Source: a virus
Virus record (IMG/VR): IMGVR_UViG_3300023181_000009
Span: 1 to 53,656 of that record
Reading direction: 5' to 3' (one strand)
Length of the DNA stretch: 53,656 nucleotides
Shown here piece by piece: positions 1 through 7,657 of this stretch. The position numbers and the translations under genes were made by a program. The notes under the pieces are model-generated. The model did no database searches and was not told the origin of the DNA. It worked only from the letters and a program-made list of their open reading frames with translations. Within the stretch, counting starts at the first letter, position 1. The number at the start of each line of letters is the position of its first letter.

Positions 1-127
1 CACAGGTAAAGGAGGCATAAATTATATACCTAACCATAAAGTTGAACACTGGTTTTTGTTTTCATTTAGAAACCACAACGACTACAGTATAAAAGACATT
101 AAAGTTTTTAAACATTGCTTAAACTAA
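1..127. repeat. Terminal direct repeat, left copy
   Basis: The first 127 bases are identical to bases 53530-53656. Within it an open frame ending at TAA 125-127 is the 3' end of the gene that starts at 53405, so no separate gene should be called here. An exact 127-base overlap is what a de Bruijn assembler using k=127 leaves at the ends of a circular contig, so I infer circular closure rather than a biological terminal repeat. The physical virion ends cannot be read from this. Confidence 0.95.
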
Positions 128-132
128 AAATC

Positions 133-297
133 ATGAACAAACAAGGAAACACATTACAGCACTATATTGATGTCTTAAAATGGGCTAAAACAGGTTTAAA
201 TGAAGCAGGATTATTATCTATTGCATCATTATGTTATGCGGATAACTTATACACATCGGAATGTATCGATAGGTGCAAAAAAATGTTTGTAGCTTAA
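133..297 (+). CDS. Small hypothetical protein (54 aa)
   Basis: Unrecognised. The ATG at 133 follows the stop of the gene crossing the join by five bases; an upstream TTG at 115 is in frame but would overlap that gene. The product is soluble and mildly helical with three cysteines, two of them in a C-x(3)-C pair near the C terminus. It is the second or third gene of the rightward early operon driven from about 53030. Confidence 0.6.
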   Translation: MNKQGNTLQHYIDVLKWAKTGLNEAGLLSIASLCYADNLYTSECIDRCKKMFVA

Positions 298-325
298 AAT
301 AAAAACAACACTTAAAAACAATAAA

Positions 326-667
326 ATGGGAAACACAAAATTTACAAAAGAATACTTTATAAAAAAGTTTGAAGCAATCGATAGAAGTAAATTCACAACA
401 GGTAGTCTTGGCGTGGGCAAAGAGTGTAAATGTGCATTAGGTCATTGTGGTGTTACTGATTTAAATGAATTAGCTAAAACAGAAGAAGCTTATGCGTTAT
501 CCGTGATTCTTAAGCCTATTCATAATTCAATATTTGCATGGAAAGGGGATTGGATGCATCATGTTTACGATATAAACGATAATGCGGATAGTTTAGGCAC
601 GCACCCTAAAGAAAGAATACTAAAGGCATTAAGTATGGTTGAATATACTAAAAAAGCAACCGAATGA
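326..667 (+). CDS. Hypothetical phage protein with CALGHCG motif (113 aa)
   Basis: Function unknown. The N-terminal half has a pattern, F-x-x-I-x-x-x-x-(F/W)-T-T-G followed by C-A-L-G-H-C-G at about residues 36-42, that I associate with short phage proteins of the DUF6197 kind; that assignment is from memory and uncertain. No membrane segment or signal peptide. Its TGA stop overlaps the ATG of the next gene (ATGA), indicating translational coupling. Confidence 0.7.
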   Translation: MGNTKFTKEYFIKKFEAIDRSKFTTGSLGVGKECKCALGHCGVTDLNELAKTEEAYALSVILKPIHNSIFAWKGDWMHHVYDINDNADSLGTHPKERILKALSMVEYTKKATE

Positions 668-945
668 GAACACTAAACGAACTTTACCTTTTGCTTTGGG
701 AGTATATAAAAGATATGGAAAGTTTAGATGATGGAATTTGCAACTTTATATTATGGATGCATGTACATTCACATAAAAACTTTAGGATTTCAGAAGAAGA
801 ATACAAGTTGCTTATACATCATTTAAAACAAAACAAACCTCCCCAAAAAGAATATCGTGCATGGTGGTTCCCTGATGGAGAAAAAGGCACTAAGCAAAGA
901 AAGGAATTTGTACTAAGTATGATTGAAAAAACAAAACAACAATAA
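664..945 (+). CDS. Hypothetical protein (93 aa)
   Basis: Not recognised. The product is mostly helical, with an acidic N-terminal half and a Trp-rich stretch (A-W-W-F-P) near residue 68. The start overlaps the previous stop by four bases and the stop is followed one base later by the next ATG, so it sits in a tightly packed early operon. Confidence 0.65.
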   Translation: MRTLNELYLLLWEYIKDMESLDDGICNFILWMHVHSHKNFRISEEEYKLLIHHLKQNKPPQKEYRAWWFPDGEKGTKQRKEFVLSMIEKTKQQ

Positions 946-946
946 T

Positions 947-1279
947 ATGGAAAATAATAGTATTGGTAAAGTAACTGTAGGTTATGGAACACCCGAACAA
1001 AGAGAAATAGAAATAAAAGCGTTTTTACAAGCCAACTTTATAGATAATAGGCTAATCTCGGTTTCAGAAACAGAAAACGACGAGGGCTTTATATTATTAG
1101 TAGAGAATCCTAAATCAAGTGGGCGGCAAGGAGAAAATAAAATGTGGCTATCAAGAGATAGCTTTATAGGTTTATTGACTGTAATTAATCTATACACATT
1201 GAAGTACAATATCGATCCTGCAAAGGAATTAGAAGAAAAATATGGAAAAGATATTAACTTTAAATTTGCAAGCAGGTAA
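947..1279 (+). CDS. Hypothetical protein (110 aa)
   Basis: Not recognised. I place the start at ATG 947, just after the previous stop; an in-frame start at 923 would overlap the upstream gene. The first residues (MENNSI) match those of the protein at 53070, and MENN also begins the protein at 1731, which may reflect a shared leader rather than homology. No transmembrane segment. Confidence 0.65.
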   Translation: MENNSIGKVTVGYGTPEQREIEIKAFLQANFIDNRLISVSETENDEGFILLVENPKSSGRQGENKMWLSRDSFIGLLTVINLYTLKYNIDPAKELEEKYGKDINFKFASR

Positions 1280-1281
1280 TC

Positions 1282-1728
1282 ATGGCATATCTTAACAACA
1301 CAAAGCCAGTATCACAATTAGATGACAACGGCAAAGTAATAAAAAAATACGACTGTATAAACCAGGCAGCTTTAGAACATAAAGTATCTGCTACATCAAT
1401 AGCTAATTGCATTGCCGGCCGCATAGGCAAATCAGCAGGTTTTAAATGGAAGCTACAACAAAAAAAGGTTGATGAAATTAAAAAGGCTTTAAGAAGCAAG
1501 GCAAAGACTGTAAGCAGGGATAACAGTATAGGTAATGTAGAGAATCTTAAAAACAAAATACAGGCTATTGATGCTTTACCTACTGCTAAACAAATGGAGC
1601 AAAACCGAAGCTTACAAGGTTGGGTTTACATGACAAAAGAAAAAACATCAAAACAGGTGCATCCTTCTAAAATTGAAAGTTTAATTAATGAGGGTTGGAA
1701 ACAAAGCAAAACTATTAAAGCAAATTAA
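1282..1728 (+). CDS. NUMOD1-like DNA-binding protein without a nuclease domain (148 aa)
   Basis: Residues about 5-56 follow the NUMOD1 plan: a short beta hairpin containing L-D-D-N-G-K-V-I, then an A-A-L-E-H-K-V-S-A-T-S-I helix-turn-helix-like core, ending in G-F-K-W. NUMOD modules normally supply DNA contacts to GIY-YIG and HNH homing endonucleases. Here no nuclease motif follows; the rest is a basic linker and a C-terminal half with a W-V-Y-M pattern. It may be a small DNA-binding regulator or a relic of a homing gene. A two-module relative lies at 52191-52571 on the other strand. Confidence 0.65.
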   Translation: MAYLNNTKPVSQLDDNGKVIKKYDCINQAALEHKVSATSIANCIAGRIGKSAGFKWKLQQKKVDEIKKALRSKAKTVSRDNSIGNVENLKNKIQAIDALPTAKQMEQNRSLQGWVYMTKEKTSKQVHPSKIESLINEGWKQSKTIKAN

Positions 1729-1730
1729 TT

Positions 1731-2117
1731 ATGGAAAATAATATTGATAATAAAATTCGGTTCATGGGTCTATATTTAGGAACCGTAACCGTTAGACACC
1801 AAGCTTGGGAGACAAGAAAAACAGAAAAGTTAACATCTATAAGATTGCAGGATGAATATTATCTTGAACTAAAACCTCTTTCATCAATTACGGATGAAGA
1901 TGCTATTGAGGTGGCTAAAATACTTGGGTATGATTATTCAGATGAAGGTGATTATTTTACAACTGCAAGCAATTATTTAGAAAGATATTATTACAATCCT
2001 AAAGATACAAGTATAGGGGTGGTTGATTATCTGAGGTCACGTGGATATGCTTATTATTACATGGGTTTAGATGTTGATGAACAAATTGAATACGGGTGGA
2101 TTAAATTAGTAGAATAA
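1731..2117 (+). CDS. Hypothetical acidic, Tyr-rich protein (128 aa)
   Basis: Function unknown. The sequence is unusually rich in tyrosine (about 15) and acidic residues, with no membrane segment. The stop TAA shares a base with the ATG of the next gene (TAATG), a coupling used repeatedly in this block. Confidence 0.65.
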   Translation: MENNIDNKIRFMGLYLGTVTVRHQAWETRKTEKLTSIRLQDEYYLELKPLSSITDEDAIEVAKILGYDYSDEGDYFTTASNYLERYYYNPKDTSIGVVDYLRSRGYAYYYMGLDVDEQIEYGWIKLVE

Positions 2118-2266
2118 TGGTCTACACAGTAAAAAACAAAAACGAGGTTTACATATACATGAATGGAAACCTAATACATAAAACAAGGGTTAATAGTCCT
2201 CAATCGGGCGTAACATTTGATGTTATGGCTTATCGTAAAAATGATTCACTTAAAAGTATAAAATAA
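2117..2266 (+). CDS. Small hypothetical protein (49 aa)
   Basis: A short gene fitted exactly between two TAATG junctions (start overlaps the stop at 2115-2117, stop overlaps the ATG at 2266). The product begins with a VYIY strand pattern and probably folds as a small beta sheet. The perfect packing is the main evidence; no homology is recognised. Confidence 0.6.
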   Translation: MVYTVKNKNEVYIYMNGNLIHKTRVNSPQSGVTFDVMAYRKNDSLKSIK

Positions 2267-2502
2267 TGGCAAAAGGTAAAAAAAGCCAAACTGATATAAA
2301 AGTGCAAGCTGAAAGAATGGATTACGCTATTAATAAGCTTATAGAGCATGATATAGAGTTTACAGCACTTGATGCCGCCACCATAGAAATAGATAACCAT
2401 AACGGCTTTAAAATACATTTTTTTCCATACACAGGGTGGCACACAGGAAAAGGCATAAAAGATGGGAGGGGATTACAAAACTTACTTAAACAATTGAAAT
2501 AA
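2266..2502 (+). CDS. Hypothetical protein (78 aa)
   Basis: Basic N terminus (AKGKK), then a helix and a beta region with I-E-I-D and I-H-F-F-P-Y-T-G-W-H. The composition and the F-P-Y-T-G-W-H-T-G-K motif are typical of short phage proteins of unknown role that I have seen described for Bacteroidota phages; I cannot name the family. Coupled to both neighbours by TAATG overlaps. Confidence 0.65.
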   Translation: MAKGKKSQTDIKVQAERMDYAINKLIEHDIEFTALDAATIEIDNHNGFKIHFFPYTGWHTGKGIKDGRGLQNLLKQLK

Positions 2503-2840
2503 TGGACTACAACGAAAAGATAAAACAATTAGAGGCTGAAATCAAAGAGTTAAAAGATTTACAGGCTAAAGAGAATTTAAAGGGTGCTCCCGATGTTGTG
2601 GGTAAGTTCTTTAAGCCATTTGGTAATTGCGCTGTTAAAGTTATTTTTTTAAGGTCATGGGATAAAGATCATAATGACGTGAGTATAGATTGTGAATCTG
2701 TAAACATTAGTAAAGATTCAATAAGCATTGATTTAGATACTTTTTATAATGATATAAATTTAGGCGATGAAATAACAAAAGAGGAATATTACAAATGGTA
2801 TGATAAAGCCATTGAATTTATAAACAAATTAAAAATATAA
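2502..2840 (+). CDS. Hypothetical protein with N-terminal coiled coil (112 aa)
   Basis: Residues 4-25 form a clear heptad-pattern coiled coil (KIKQLEAEIKELKDL), followed by a beta-rich domain. This is a common architecture in short phage proteins where the coil drives oligomerisation. No catalytic motif. Confidence 0.65.
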   Translation: MDYNEKIKQLEAEIKELKDLQAKENLKGAPDVVGKFFKPFGNCAVKVIFLRSWDKDHNDVSIDCESVNISKDSISIDLDTFYNDINLGDEITKEEYYKWYDKAIEFINKLKI

Positions 2841-2841
2841 T

Positions 2842-3168
2842 ATGTTAACAGGAAAAGCGAAAGAGGCATTTATATCATGGATGCATACAAAACCAAATTA
2901 CCCTTATTCAACTATATTTAATTTACCTATTGTAATTCAAACAGCTTTTATTATTGAATGGTTAGATACAGTTGGTTATTTAATACAAATAACTTTAGAT
3001 TATGATAAAATGTTTGAATACAATAGAGGTTTTGACTGGGAGTTAAGAATAGATAAAGGTGGTAAATATAATAATAATCGTGATTGTTTTGAAGATAGAG
3101 AAGAAGGATTAATAAATGCTATAAATAAGTCTAACGAAATATACAACCTAAACCATGAACCTATTTGA
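2842..3168 (+). CDS. Hypothetical protein (108 aa)
   Basis: Not recognised. N-terminal helix rich in aromatic residues, with F-I-I-E-W-L-D at about residues 36-42, a pattern I associate with short proteins of Bacteroidota phages. The C terminus overlaps the start of the HNH gene by 14 bases. Confidence 0.65.
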   Translation: MLTGKAKEAFISWMHTKPNYPYSTIFNLPIVIQTAFIIEWLDTVGYLIQITLDYDKMFEYNRGFDWELRIDKGGKYNNNRDCFEDREEGLINAINKSNEIYNLNHEPI

Positions 3169-3868
3169 TATCTCAATACCATTTATAGGATTTATAGCTT
3201 TAATATTCGCTTTAGTTCACAAGAATAAAAACAAGCGTTGGTTAGTTATGGAAGACCCGACAATTGAAAAATACGACCCTGTTTTAGATGGTTATATAAA
3301 AATAACTAAAGAGCATGCGGAACTATGTAATAAATTGCGTTTAAACCCCGAATTAGAGCCTGTATTGAGTTTAAAAATAAAAAGGCTAAGTGGCATAATA
3401 AGGGAGTACGACAATGCTTTAAAAAGGCAGAAAAAATATAATAAGAATACTTTTAATATGGCTGTATCAAAAAAACAAAGACAAATAATACATGATAAGT
3501 TTGGTGGTAAGTGCGCTTATTGCGGATGTGAATTAGTAAAGGGATGGCATGTAGATGAAATATTACCTATACGTAGGAATATCATTTATGATTATAATAA
3601 ACGAAAGTTTGTGCCTGATGGAACTTGTATGCATCCTGAAAGATTACACATAGACAATCAATATCCTGCATGCGCATCATGCAATATTAATAAACACTCT
3701 ATGTCTTTAGAAGATTTTAGAAATAGTATTACAGGCTTCATGAAACATTTAAATGAGTCATCTACACAATATAAAATAGCTAAACGCTATGGGTTGATAT
3801 ACGAAACAATTAAACCTATAATATTTTACTTCGAAGAATATGAAAAAACTATTAATACTAACATTTAG
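3155..3868 (+). CDS. HNH endonuclease (237 aa)
   Basis: The C-terminal half is an HNH nuclease: a zinc-type pair C120-x2-C123, the H132-x-D134 strand, N168 and a second pair C173-x2-C176 followed by N-K-H. The N terminus (residues 5-21) is hydrophobic enough to be a membrane anchor, which is odd for a nuclease; an internal ATG at 3458 would give a soluble protein starting MAVSKKQ. It may be a free-standing homing nuclease or a DNA-processing enzyme; it is not next to the terminase, so a packaging role is less likely. It overlaps the following lipoprotein gene by 29 bases. Confidence 0.85.
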   Translation: MNLFDISIPFIGFIALIFALVHKNKNKRWLVMEDPTIEKYDPVLDGYIKITKEHAELCNKLRLNPELEPVLSLKIKRLSGIIREYDNALKRQKKYNKNTFNMAVSKKQRQIIHDKFGGKCAYCGCELVKGWHVDEILPIRRNIIYDYNKRKFVPDGTCMHPERLHIDNQYPACASCNINKHSMSLEDFRNSITGFMKHLNESSTQYKIAKRYGLIYETIKPIIFYFEEYEKTINTNI

Positions 3869-4028
3869 CTTAATTGTATTCACATCATGCACCAGGGACT
3901 GCGAACAAGAAGCAAAAGACCTCGATAAAACCTATTTAGAGGCTATACAACACACTAACGGCAATACGTATGCACTAAGAGATATAAAAAGACAATACGA
4001 AGCTGCAAAGGCTAATTTAGATTGTTAA
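3840..4028 (+). CDS. Small lipoprotein (62 aa)
   Basis: The N terminus is a type II signal peptide (K-K, hydrophobic core, lipobox F-T-S-C with the modified Cys at 17). The mature part of about 45 residues is helical and contains two further cysteines, D-C early and D-C at the end, which could close a disulfide across a helical hairpin. A paralogue with the same plan lies at 8454-8660. Phage-encoded lipoproteins often act in superinfection exclusion by blocking receptors; that is inference here. Confidence 0.75.
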   Translation: MKKLLILTFSLIVFTSCTRDCEQEAKDLDKTYLEAIQHTNGNTYALRDIKRQYEAAKANLDC

Positions 4029-4047
4029 ACCTTAAAACAAAAAAAAC

Positions 4048-4536
4048 ATGACATTACAATTAGAACACATACAGGGGTATTTAGCGCATGGGTTAAAAGT
4101 TATTAGCGGTAACGGAAAATCATTAATTCGTGATGTTGTATTTGAACATCAAAAAAACTTAACTACAATAACTGTAAATAATTTGGTAAGTGGTATAGGT
4201 CACAAGCCCATCCTACGCAAATTAGACCTAACAAAAATCATTACAGTTAATGGCGTTGAAATTATACCCTTATTAGAATTGGCTGAAATTCACGATCCAA
4301 ATTCAGAATGGAATCTAAACGATATGTACCCTTTTGTATACTCGATGAGTTATGAATTTCAGTTTATAGAAGGTAACTTTTATATGAACGATAATTCAGA
4401 CGAAAGCCGTGGAATTAATAATCAACTACAACTATTTAAATGGCTATACGCTAATAAATTTGACGTTGAAGGTCTTGTTGATGCAGGACTGGCAATAGAT
4501 GCCCATACACTTGAAACAAACCCTTATAACAGCTAA
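4048..4536 (+). CDS. Bacteroidota phage protein of the 'EHL..YLPYGLK' family (162 aa)
   Basis: The N terminus (LQLEHIQGYLAHGLK) and C terminus (FDVEGLVDAGLAID) match a family found repeatedly in phages and prophages of Bacteroidota, function unknown. A shorter relative is encoded on the opposite strand at 51588-51995. No enzyme motif or membrane segment. Confidence 0.8.
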   Translation: MTLQLEHIQGYLAHGLKVISGNGKSLIRDVVFEHQKNLTTITVNNLVSGIGHKPILRKLDLTKIITVNGVEIIPLLELAEIHDPNSEWNLNDMYPFVYSMSYEFQFIEGNFYMNDNSDESRGINNQLQLFKWLYANKFDVEGLVDAGLAIDAHTLETNPYNS

Positions 4537-4540
4537 AGAG

Positions 4541-4921
4541 ATGATTTACTACAACAGCCCCGACCACAAAGAACAACGTGTTAACGTTAAGCCGCTTTCA
4601 TTAAATAGGATGAAGCTATTAATTACCAAATTAAATAAATATATACCAATAGAGGCAGATATAACAAGACCTTTATTGCAACGCCTTATTTGGGACTGGG
4701 AAAACCTATCACACATGAGGGAAACACAGCCTAAATGGATTGACGCGGATGTTAATTTACCTGAAATAGGTACAGTAGTTTTACTTTCATCTAATTTCAA
4801 AAGATATATGACAGGTTATTATGATGGATTTAATTTTATAAGTATGGATTACAGATATGATGAGCCTGCAATATGCGAGTTAATAACACATTGGATTCCT
4901 ATTAATAACCCAATAAAATAA
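4541..4921 (+). CDS. DUF551-like protein (126 aa)
   Basis: The C-terminal 60 residues follow the DUF551 pattern: W-x-D-A-x-x-x-L-P, V-V-L-L, a T-G-Y-Y-D-G turn and T-H-W-I-P at the end. DUF551 proteins are common in phage early regions and their role is unknown. I take ATG 4541 as the start because the in-frame ATG at 4499 lies inside the previous gene. It is the last gene before a terminator. Confidence 0.75.
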   Translation: MIYYNSPDHKEQRVNVKPLSLNRMKLLITKLNKYIPIEADITRPLLQRLIWDWENLSHMRETQPKWIDADVNLPEIGTVVLLSSNFKRYMTGYYDGFNFISMDYRYDEPAICELITHWIPINNPIK

Positions 4922-4929
4922 CCCTACAG

Positions 4930-4963
4930 CCCCCTACCTATAAAAAGGATAGAGGGGTTTTTT
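4930..4963 (+). terminator. Intrinsic terminator ending the first rightward early operon
   Basis: CCCCT at 4931-4935 pairs with AGGGG around 4953-4957, with further imperfect pairing inside, followed by seven T. It lies just after the stop of the DUF551 gene. Confidence 0.75.
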
Positions 4964-4970
4964 AATTTAA

Positions 4971-5031
4971 TTACACTTTTGTGTAAAATAAATACAATAA
5001 AGCTTGTTTTGTATTTATACTTTTGTGTATA
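4971..5031. promoter_or_regulatory. Tandem 16-bp operator-like palindromes
   Basis: TTACACTTTTGTGTAA (4971-4986) and TATACTTTTGTGTATA (5016-5031) are two related palindromes sharing the core ACTTTTGTGTA, with centres 45 bp apart. The second covers the -7 element of the promoter at 5028. The arrangement suggests a dimeric repressor bound at two sites; the XRE protein at 5804 is a candidate. Confidence 0.55.
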
Positions 5032-5060
5032 TTTGCTACAGATAAAAACAACAACATTAA
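5004..5060 (+). promoter_or_regulatory. Early promoter with conserved leader
   Basis: The -7 element TATATTTG (5028-5035) matches the Bacteroidota TANNTTTG consensus; TTG at 5004-5006 lies 21 bp upstream. The transcript would begin near 5040 and its leader CAGATAAAAACAACAACA is shared with promoters at 53028 (+) and 42509 (-). Confidence 0.7.
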
Positions 5061-5072
5061 AAAAAAATTATC

Positions 5073-5315
5073 ATGACACTTCAAGAGTTTAAAAACATAC
5101 CCGCAACACGTAAAGGTTTAGATATATTGAATAAGGAATTTAACACTACAGGGGATAAATTTTACAACGAAGTGTCTAGAGAATTAAGAACAAACTTACA
5201 GCTTCCTACCTCAGTTAAAAAGATAATTGGCAAGTTTGATTTTGAGGCTTATTACAATAAAATAATATCAATACAAAAATTAGGTTATGGAAAAACAACA
5301 ATTCTCCCTTTTTGA
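5073..5315 (+). CDS. Hypothetical protein (80 aa)
   Basis: First gene after the promoter at 5028. The product is basic and helical, with no recognised domain. Its 3' end overlaps the next gene by 29 bases in another frame. Confidence 0.6.
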   Translation: MTLQEFKNIPATRKGLDILNKEFNTTGDKFYNEVSRELRTNLQLPTSVKKIIGKFDFEAYYNKIISIQKLGYGKTTILPF

Positions 5316-5517
5316 TAATCCAAATTTACCCGAACTTAAAAGAAAGTTAGCGGGTAAATTATTTAATGAATATGTTTATAAAGAAAATTATACTAAGGAT
5401 AAGGCTTTAAAAGCGATTAGTAATTGTGTAGGCTCACATATTTTTGAAGTTATAATTAATGAATACGAGCCAGAAATAATTAAATTATTAAGAAGCGAAA
5501 TAGAACAAACTTATTAA
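5287..5517 (+). CDS. Hypothetical protein with QFSLF motif (76 aa)
   Basis: Not recognised as a family. Residues 5-9 read Q-F-S-L-F, which fits the QLxLF peptide used by many proteins to bind the DNA polymerase sliding clamp. The remainder is helical. A role in redirecting or tapping the host replisome is possible but is inference from five residues. Confidence 0.6.
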   Translation: MEKQQFSLFDNPNLPELKRKLAGKLFNEYVYKENYTKDKALKAISNCVGSHIFEVIINEYEPEIIKLLRSEIEQTY

Positions 5518-5527
5518 AAAAATCATT

Positions 5528-5767
5528 ATGGCATCTGAAAATAAAGATAAACTTATTGATATAAGTCACGAAAAAATTATTAATTCTGCTTTAAATAAAA
5601 TAAAAAAATCATGTAATGAAATCACCAATATGGGTTATATTATTTATGTTGCTGAGCATGGTTCTTTTAATGTTATAAATAACTTAAGCAATAAATCAAG
5701 TGATTTAAATCAAAGTGATGTTGTGGCTAATATTCAGTTAGATAAAATAGATAGCGGAGCTTGGTAA
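5528..5767 (+). CDS. Hypothetical protein (79 aa)
   Basis: Not recognised. Acidic, no membrane segment; a central Y-I-I-Y-V strand and Ser/Asn-rich region. It precedes the XRE regulator by 36 bases. Confidence 0.55.
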   Translation: MASENKDKLIDISHEKIINSALNKIKKSCNEITNMGYIIYVAEHGSFNVINNLSNKSSDLNQSDVVANIQLDKIDSGAW

Positions 5768-5803
5768 TCAACATAGGAAAACTAAAAATTAATTAATACT
5801 TGC

Positions 5804-6154
5804 ATGAAAGATATACTTATTGAAATAATACGGCTATCTGGTTTAATAGATTTTGATTTTGCCGCTAAGGCAGGAATTGAACAATCAAGGATTTCAGAGT
5901 GGAAAAATGGCAAAAAAAATATAAAGTTTAATACTCTGCAAGAAATAGCAAACAAGGTAGGATACAGTATAGAATTAAGCATTGTAAAGCACGAAACAAT
6001 CTCACACAATGAAAGTGATATTAAAGAATTAAAAGCCAATATTAAGCCTTTAAATGAAGTTAAACATGGATGCAAATGTGAGATTAGAAACAAAATATTT
6101 TTCCGCGATAAAGCTTGCAAAAAAAGAAAAGAAGATCATAAACACTTAAGATAA
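5804..6154 (+). CDS. XRE-family helix-turn-helix regulator (116 aa)
   Basis: Residues about 18-60 form a Cro/CI-type helix-turn-helix: F-A-A-K-A-G-I-E-Q-S-R-I-S-E-W-K-N-G-K, with the recognition helix at Q-S-R-I-S. The remaining 55 residues are basic with C-x-C near residue 90 and a Lys/Arg-rich tail. It may bind the tandem palindromes at 4971-5031 upstream of its own operon (inference). No peptidase domain, so it is not a LexA/CI type that self-cleaves. Confidence 0.75.
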   Translation: MKDILIEIIRLSGLIDFDFAAKAGIEQSRISEWKNGKKNIKFNTLQEIANKVGYSIELSIVKHETISHNESDIKELKANIKPLNEVKHGCKCEIRNKIFFRDKACKKRKEDHKHLR

Positions 6155-6161
6155 AAAAAAC

Positions 6162-6281
6162 ATGAAAACAGAAACAATTACACCACTACAAACCAGGGGA
6201 CAGGCAATAAAAGAATACCTTAAAAACCCTACTACAGTAAATAGGCAAAAAGTTTTGAATGCTAATAAATGTTTAAACTAA
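6162..6281 (+). CDS. Small hypothetical protein (39 aa)
   Basis: An ORF in a gap of the operon preceded by an A-rich stretch (AAAAAAAAC-ATG) of the kind that precedes other genes here. Hydrophilic helical product (GQAIKEYLKNP). Evidence is position, start context and composition only. Confidence 0.5.
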   Translation: MKTETITPLQTRGQAIKEYLKNPTTVNRQKVLNANKCLN

Positions 6282-6287
6282 TAACAC

Positions 6288-6557
6288 ATGAGAACAGAAA
6301 TAAAATATTTAGGCTACGCTATTATTATCTTTTTATTTGCACTGTATTGTAAGTGCGTATTTATGAGTAGCAAAGATAGAATAGAGCAAGAAACTTTTGT
6401 GAATGTAGATTCTGATTATTTATCTACATCTGTATATAAAAATGGTAATATGGTAAAAATATGGAGTGATAAATTGCCCGCATCTGCTGATTCAATAAGT
6501 GCGCTTATTAATAATAGAAAAAAAGATGGCGAATTGATATTGAGAAAAATTAAATAA
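6288..6557 (+). CDS. Membrane-anchored hypothetical protein (89 aa)
   Basis: Residues 7-27 are a single transmembrane helix preceded by K-Y, then a polar domain of about 60 residues, presumably periplasmic. No lipobox. Unknown role. Confidence 0.6.
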   Translation: MRTEIKYLGYAIIIFLFALYCKCVFMSSKDRIEQETFVNVDSDYLSTSVYKNGNMVKIWSDKLPASADSISALINNRKKDGELILRKIK

Positions 6558-6565
6558 ATAAAACT

Positions 6566-6763
6566 ATGGATTGGAGTATAAAACAAACAGTAGTATCAGA
6601 TAACCATACCGTAATAATATTTACAGATGGTAAATGTACAGAAAGAACGTTTAGCGGAACTGTTATTAAAAATACTAAAGCTCCTGAATCAGTAGGAAGA
6701 TATATTGACTCTATATTTAAATGGGCTTACAAATCATGTATTATTAACGCAGAAATAATTTAA
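6566..6763 (+). CDS. Hypothetical protein (65 aa)
   Basis: Unrecognised small soluble protein with alternating beta-strand patterns (TVIIFTDGK) and a helical C terminus. Packed eight bases after its neighbour. Confidence 0.55.
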   Translation: MDWSIKQTVVSDNHTVIIFTDGKCTERTFSGTVIKNTKAPESVGRYIDSIFKWAYKSCIINAEII

Positions 6764-6767
6764 AATT

Positions 6768-6974
6768 ATGAGCACAACTGACAACTTAATTAAATTAAAA
6801 AAACATCCAGTAGTTAAAGCCGTACCTGAATTAAAAACGCTTGTTTTAGAGCTTGAAAAAACAATAATGAAAGATGCTAAAATAACAGGTAAGTATTCTG
6901 ACGCAAGATCCTTAATGACGGATGGTTTAGATTATGCGCAAGCTATGATTGAAGTAGGATTAATAAAACCATAA
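6768..6974 (+). CDS. Small helical protein (68 aa)
   Basis: Fully helical, beginning MSTTDNLIKLKKHP and containing a central L-E-L-E-K-T helix. Unknown function; no motif beyond the helical pattern. Confidence 0.55.
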   Translation: MSTTDNLIKLKKHPVVKAVPELKTLVLELEKTIMKDAKITGKYSDARSLMTDGLDYAQAMIEVGLIKP

Positions 6975-6978
6975 ACAA

Positions 6979-7326
6979 ATGCAAAACACAACAGAGAGTA
7001 ATAAGATAATATCGGAGTTCATGGGATTCACAGAATATAATCACGGATCTTACAAAACCTTTTCTAAAGACAATAAAGATCATTTCTATGACAGCCAACT
7101 CCAATATGACAGGCTGTGGGAAAGATTAATGCCTGTAATAGACAAAATAGAATCATTGGGGTATAGTACAGAGTTGTATTCTTCTCAAAGAGATGGGTAC
7201 TTTTTTACTATAGGCAAATATGGGTCTACAACTGCTTTACATGATAGCCAAAGCGAATCAAGAATCGAATGTGTCTACAATGCAGTAGTAGAATTTATAA
7301 CAGAATACAATAAAACAAAAAAGTAA
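6979..7326 (+). CDS. Conserved Bacteroidota phage protein (115 aa)
   Basis: The pattern I-x-E-F-M-G-F near the N terminus, L-W-E-R-L-M-P-V-I-D-K-I-E-S-L-G-Y in the middle and a C-terminal V-Y-N-A-V-V-E-F-I helix identify a family common in flavobacterial and Bacteroides phages and prophages. Function is not known. Confidence 0.8.
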   Translation: MQNTTESNKIISEFMGFTEYNHGSYKTFSKDNKDHFYDSQLQYDRLWERLMPVIDKIESLGYSTELYSSQRDGYFFTIGKYGSTTALHDSQSESRIECVYNAVVEFITEYNKTKK

Positions 7327-7327
7327 A

Positions 7328-7498
7328 ATGGATAGATATAGCAAACATTATTTGATAAAAATAATAGCAGCGATGCACGACACTATACAAGAATGGGATA
7401 ATGGATATGGATTGCCTGAACAAGAATATAATGCTTTAATTGAAGTTGGTGAGGCAGCATGTGATTATTGTAAAGATTTAAACGATTGGGATATATGA
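7328..7498 (+). CDS. Small hypothetical protein (56 aa)
   Basis: Starts one base after the previous stop and ends with an ATGA overlap into the next gene. Contains C-D-Y-C near the C terminus and an acidic centre. The tight coupling on both sides supports it as a real gene. Confidence 0.6.
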   Translation: MDRYSKHYLIKIIAAMHDTIQEWDNGYGLPEQEYNALIEVGEAACDYCKDLNDWDI

Positions 7499-7638
7499 AT
7501 AAAAAAGCAATAGAGGAACTAACCAATTTGTATAAAAGAAACTTAATTAATAAATATACAGCTTTAAAAAGCTTCTGCCTTAAATGCGATATACTAACAA
7601 TCGAAGACTTTAGGGAAATTGAAAAAAATGTAAAATAA
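7495..7638 (+). CDS. Small hypothetical protein (47 aa)
   Basis: ATG 7495 overlaps the stop of the upstream gene. Helical and basic, with C-L-K-C. No family recognised. Confidence 0.55.
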   Translation: MNKKAIEELTNLYKRNLINKYTALKSFCLKCDILTIEDFREIEKNVK

Positions 7639-7657
7639 AAAAACAAAACACAACATC

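Noticed and set aside
1-127. Biological terminal redundancy or cos/pac end
   Set aside because: A length of exactly 127 with perfect identity is what assembly of a circle with k=127 produces; packaging ends cannot be inferred from it.
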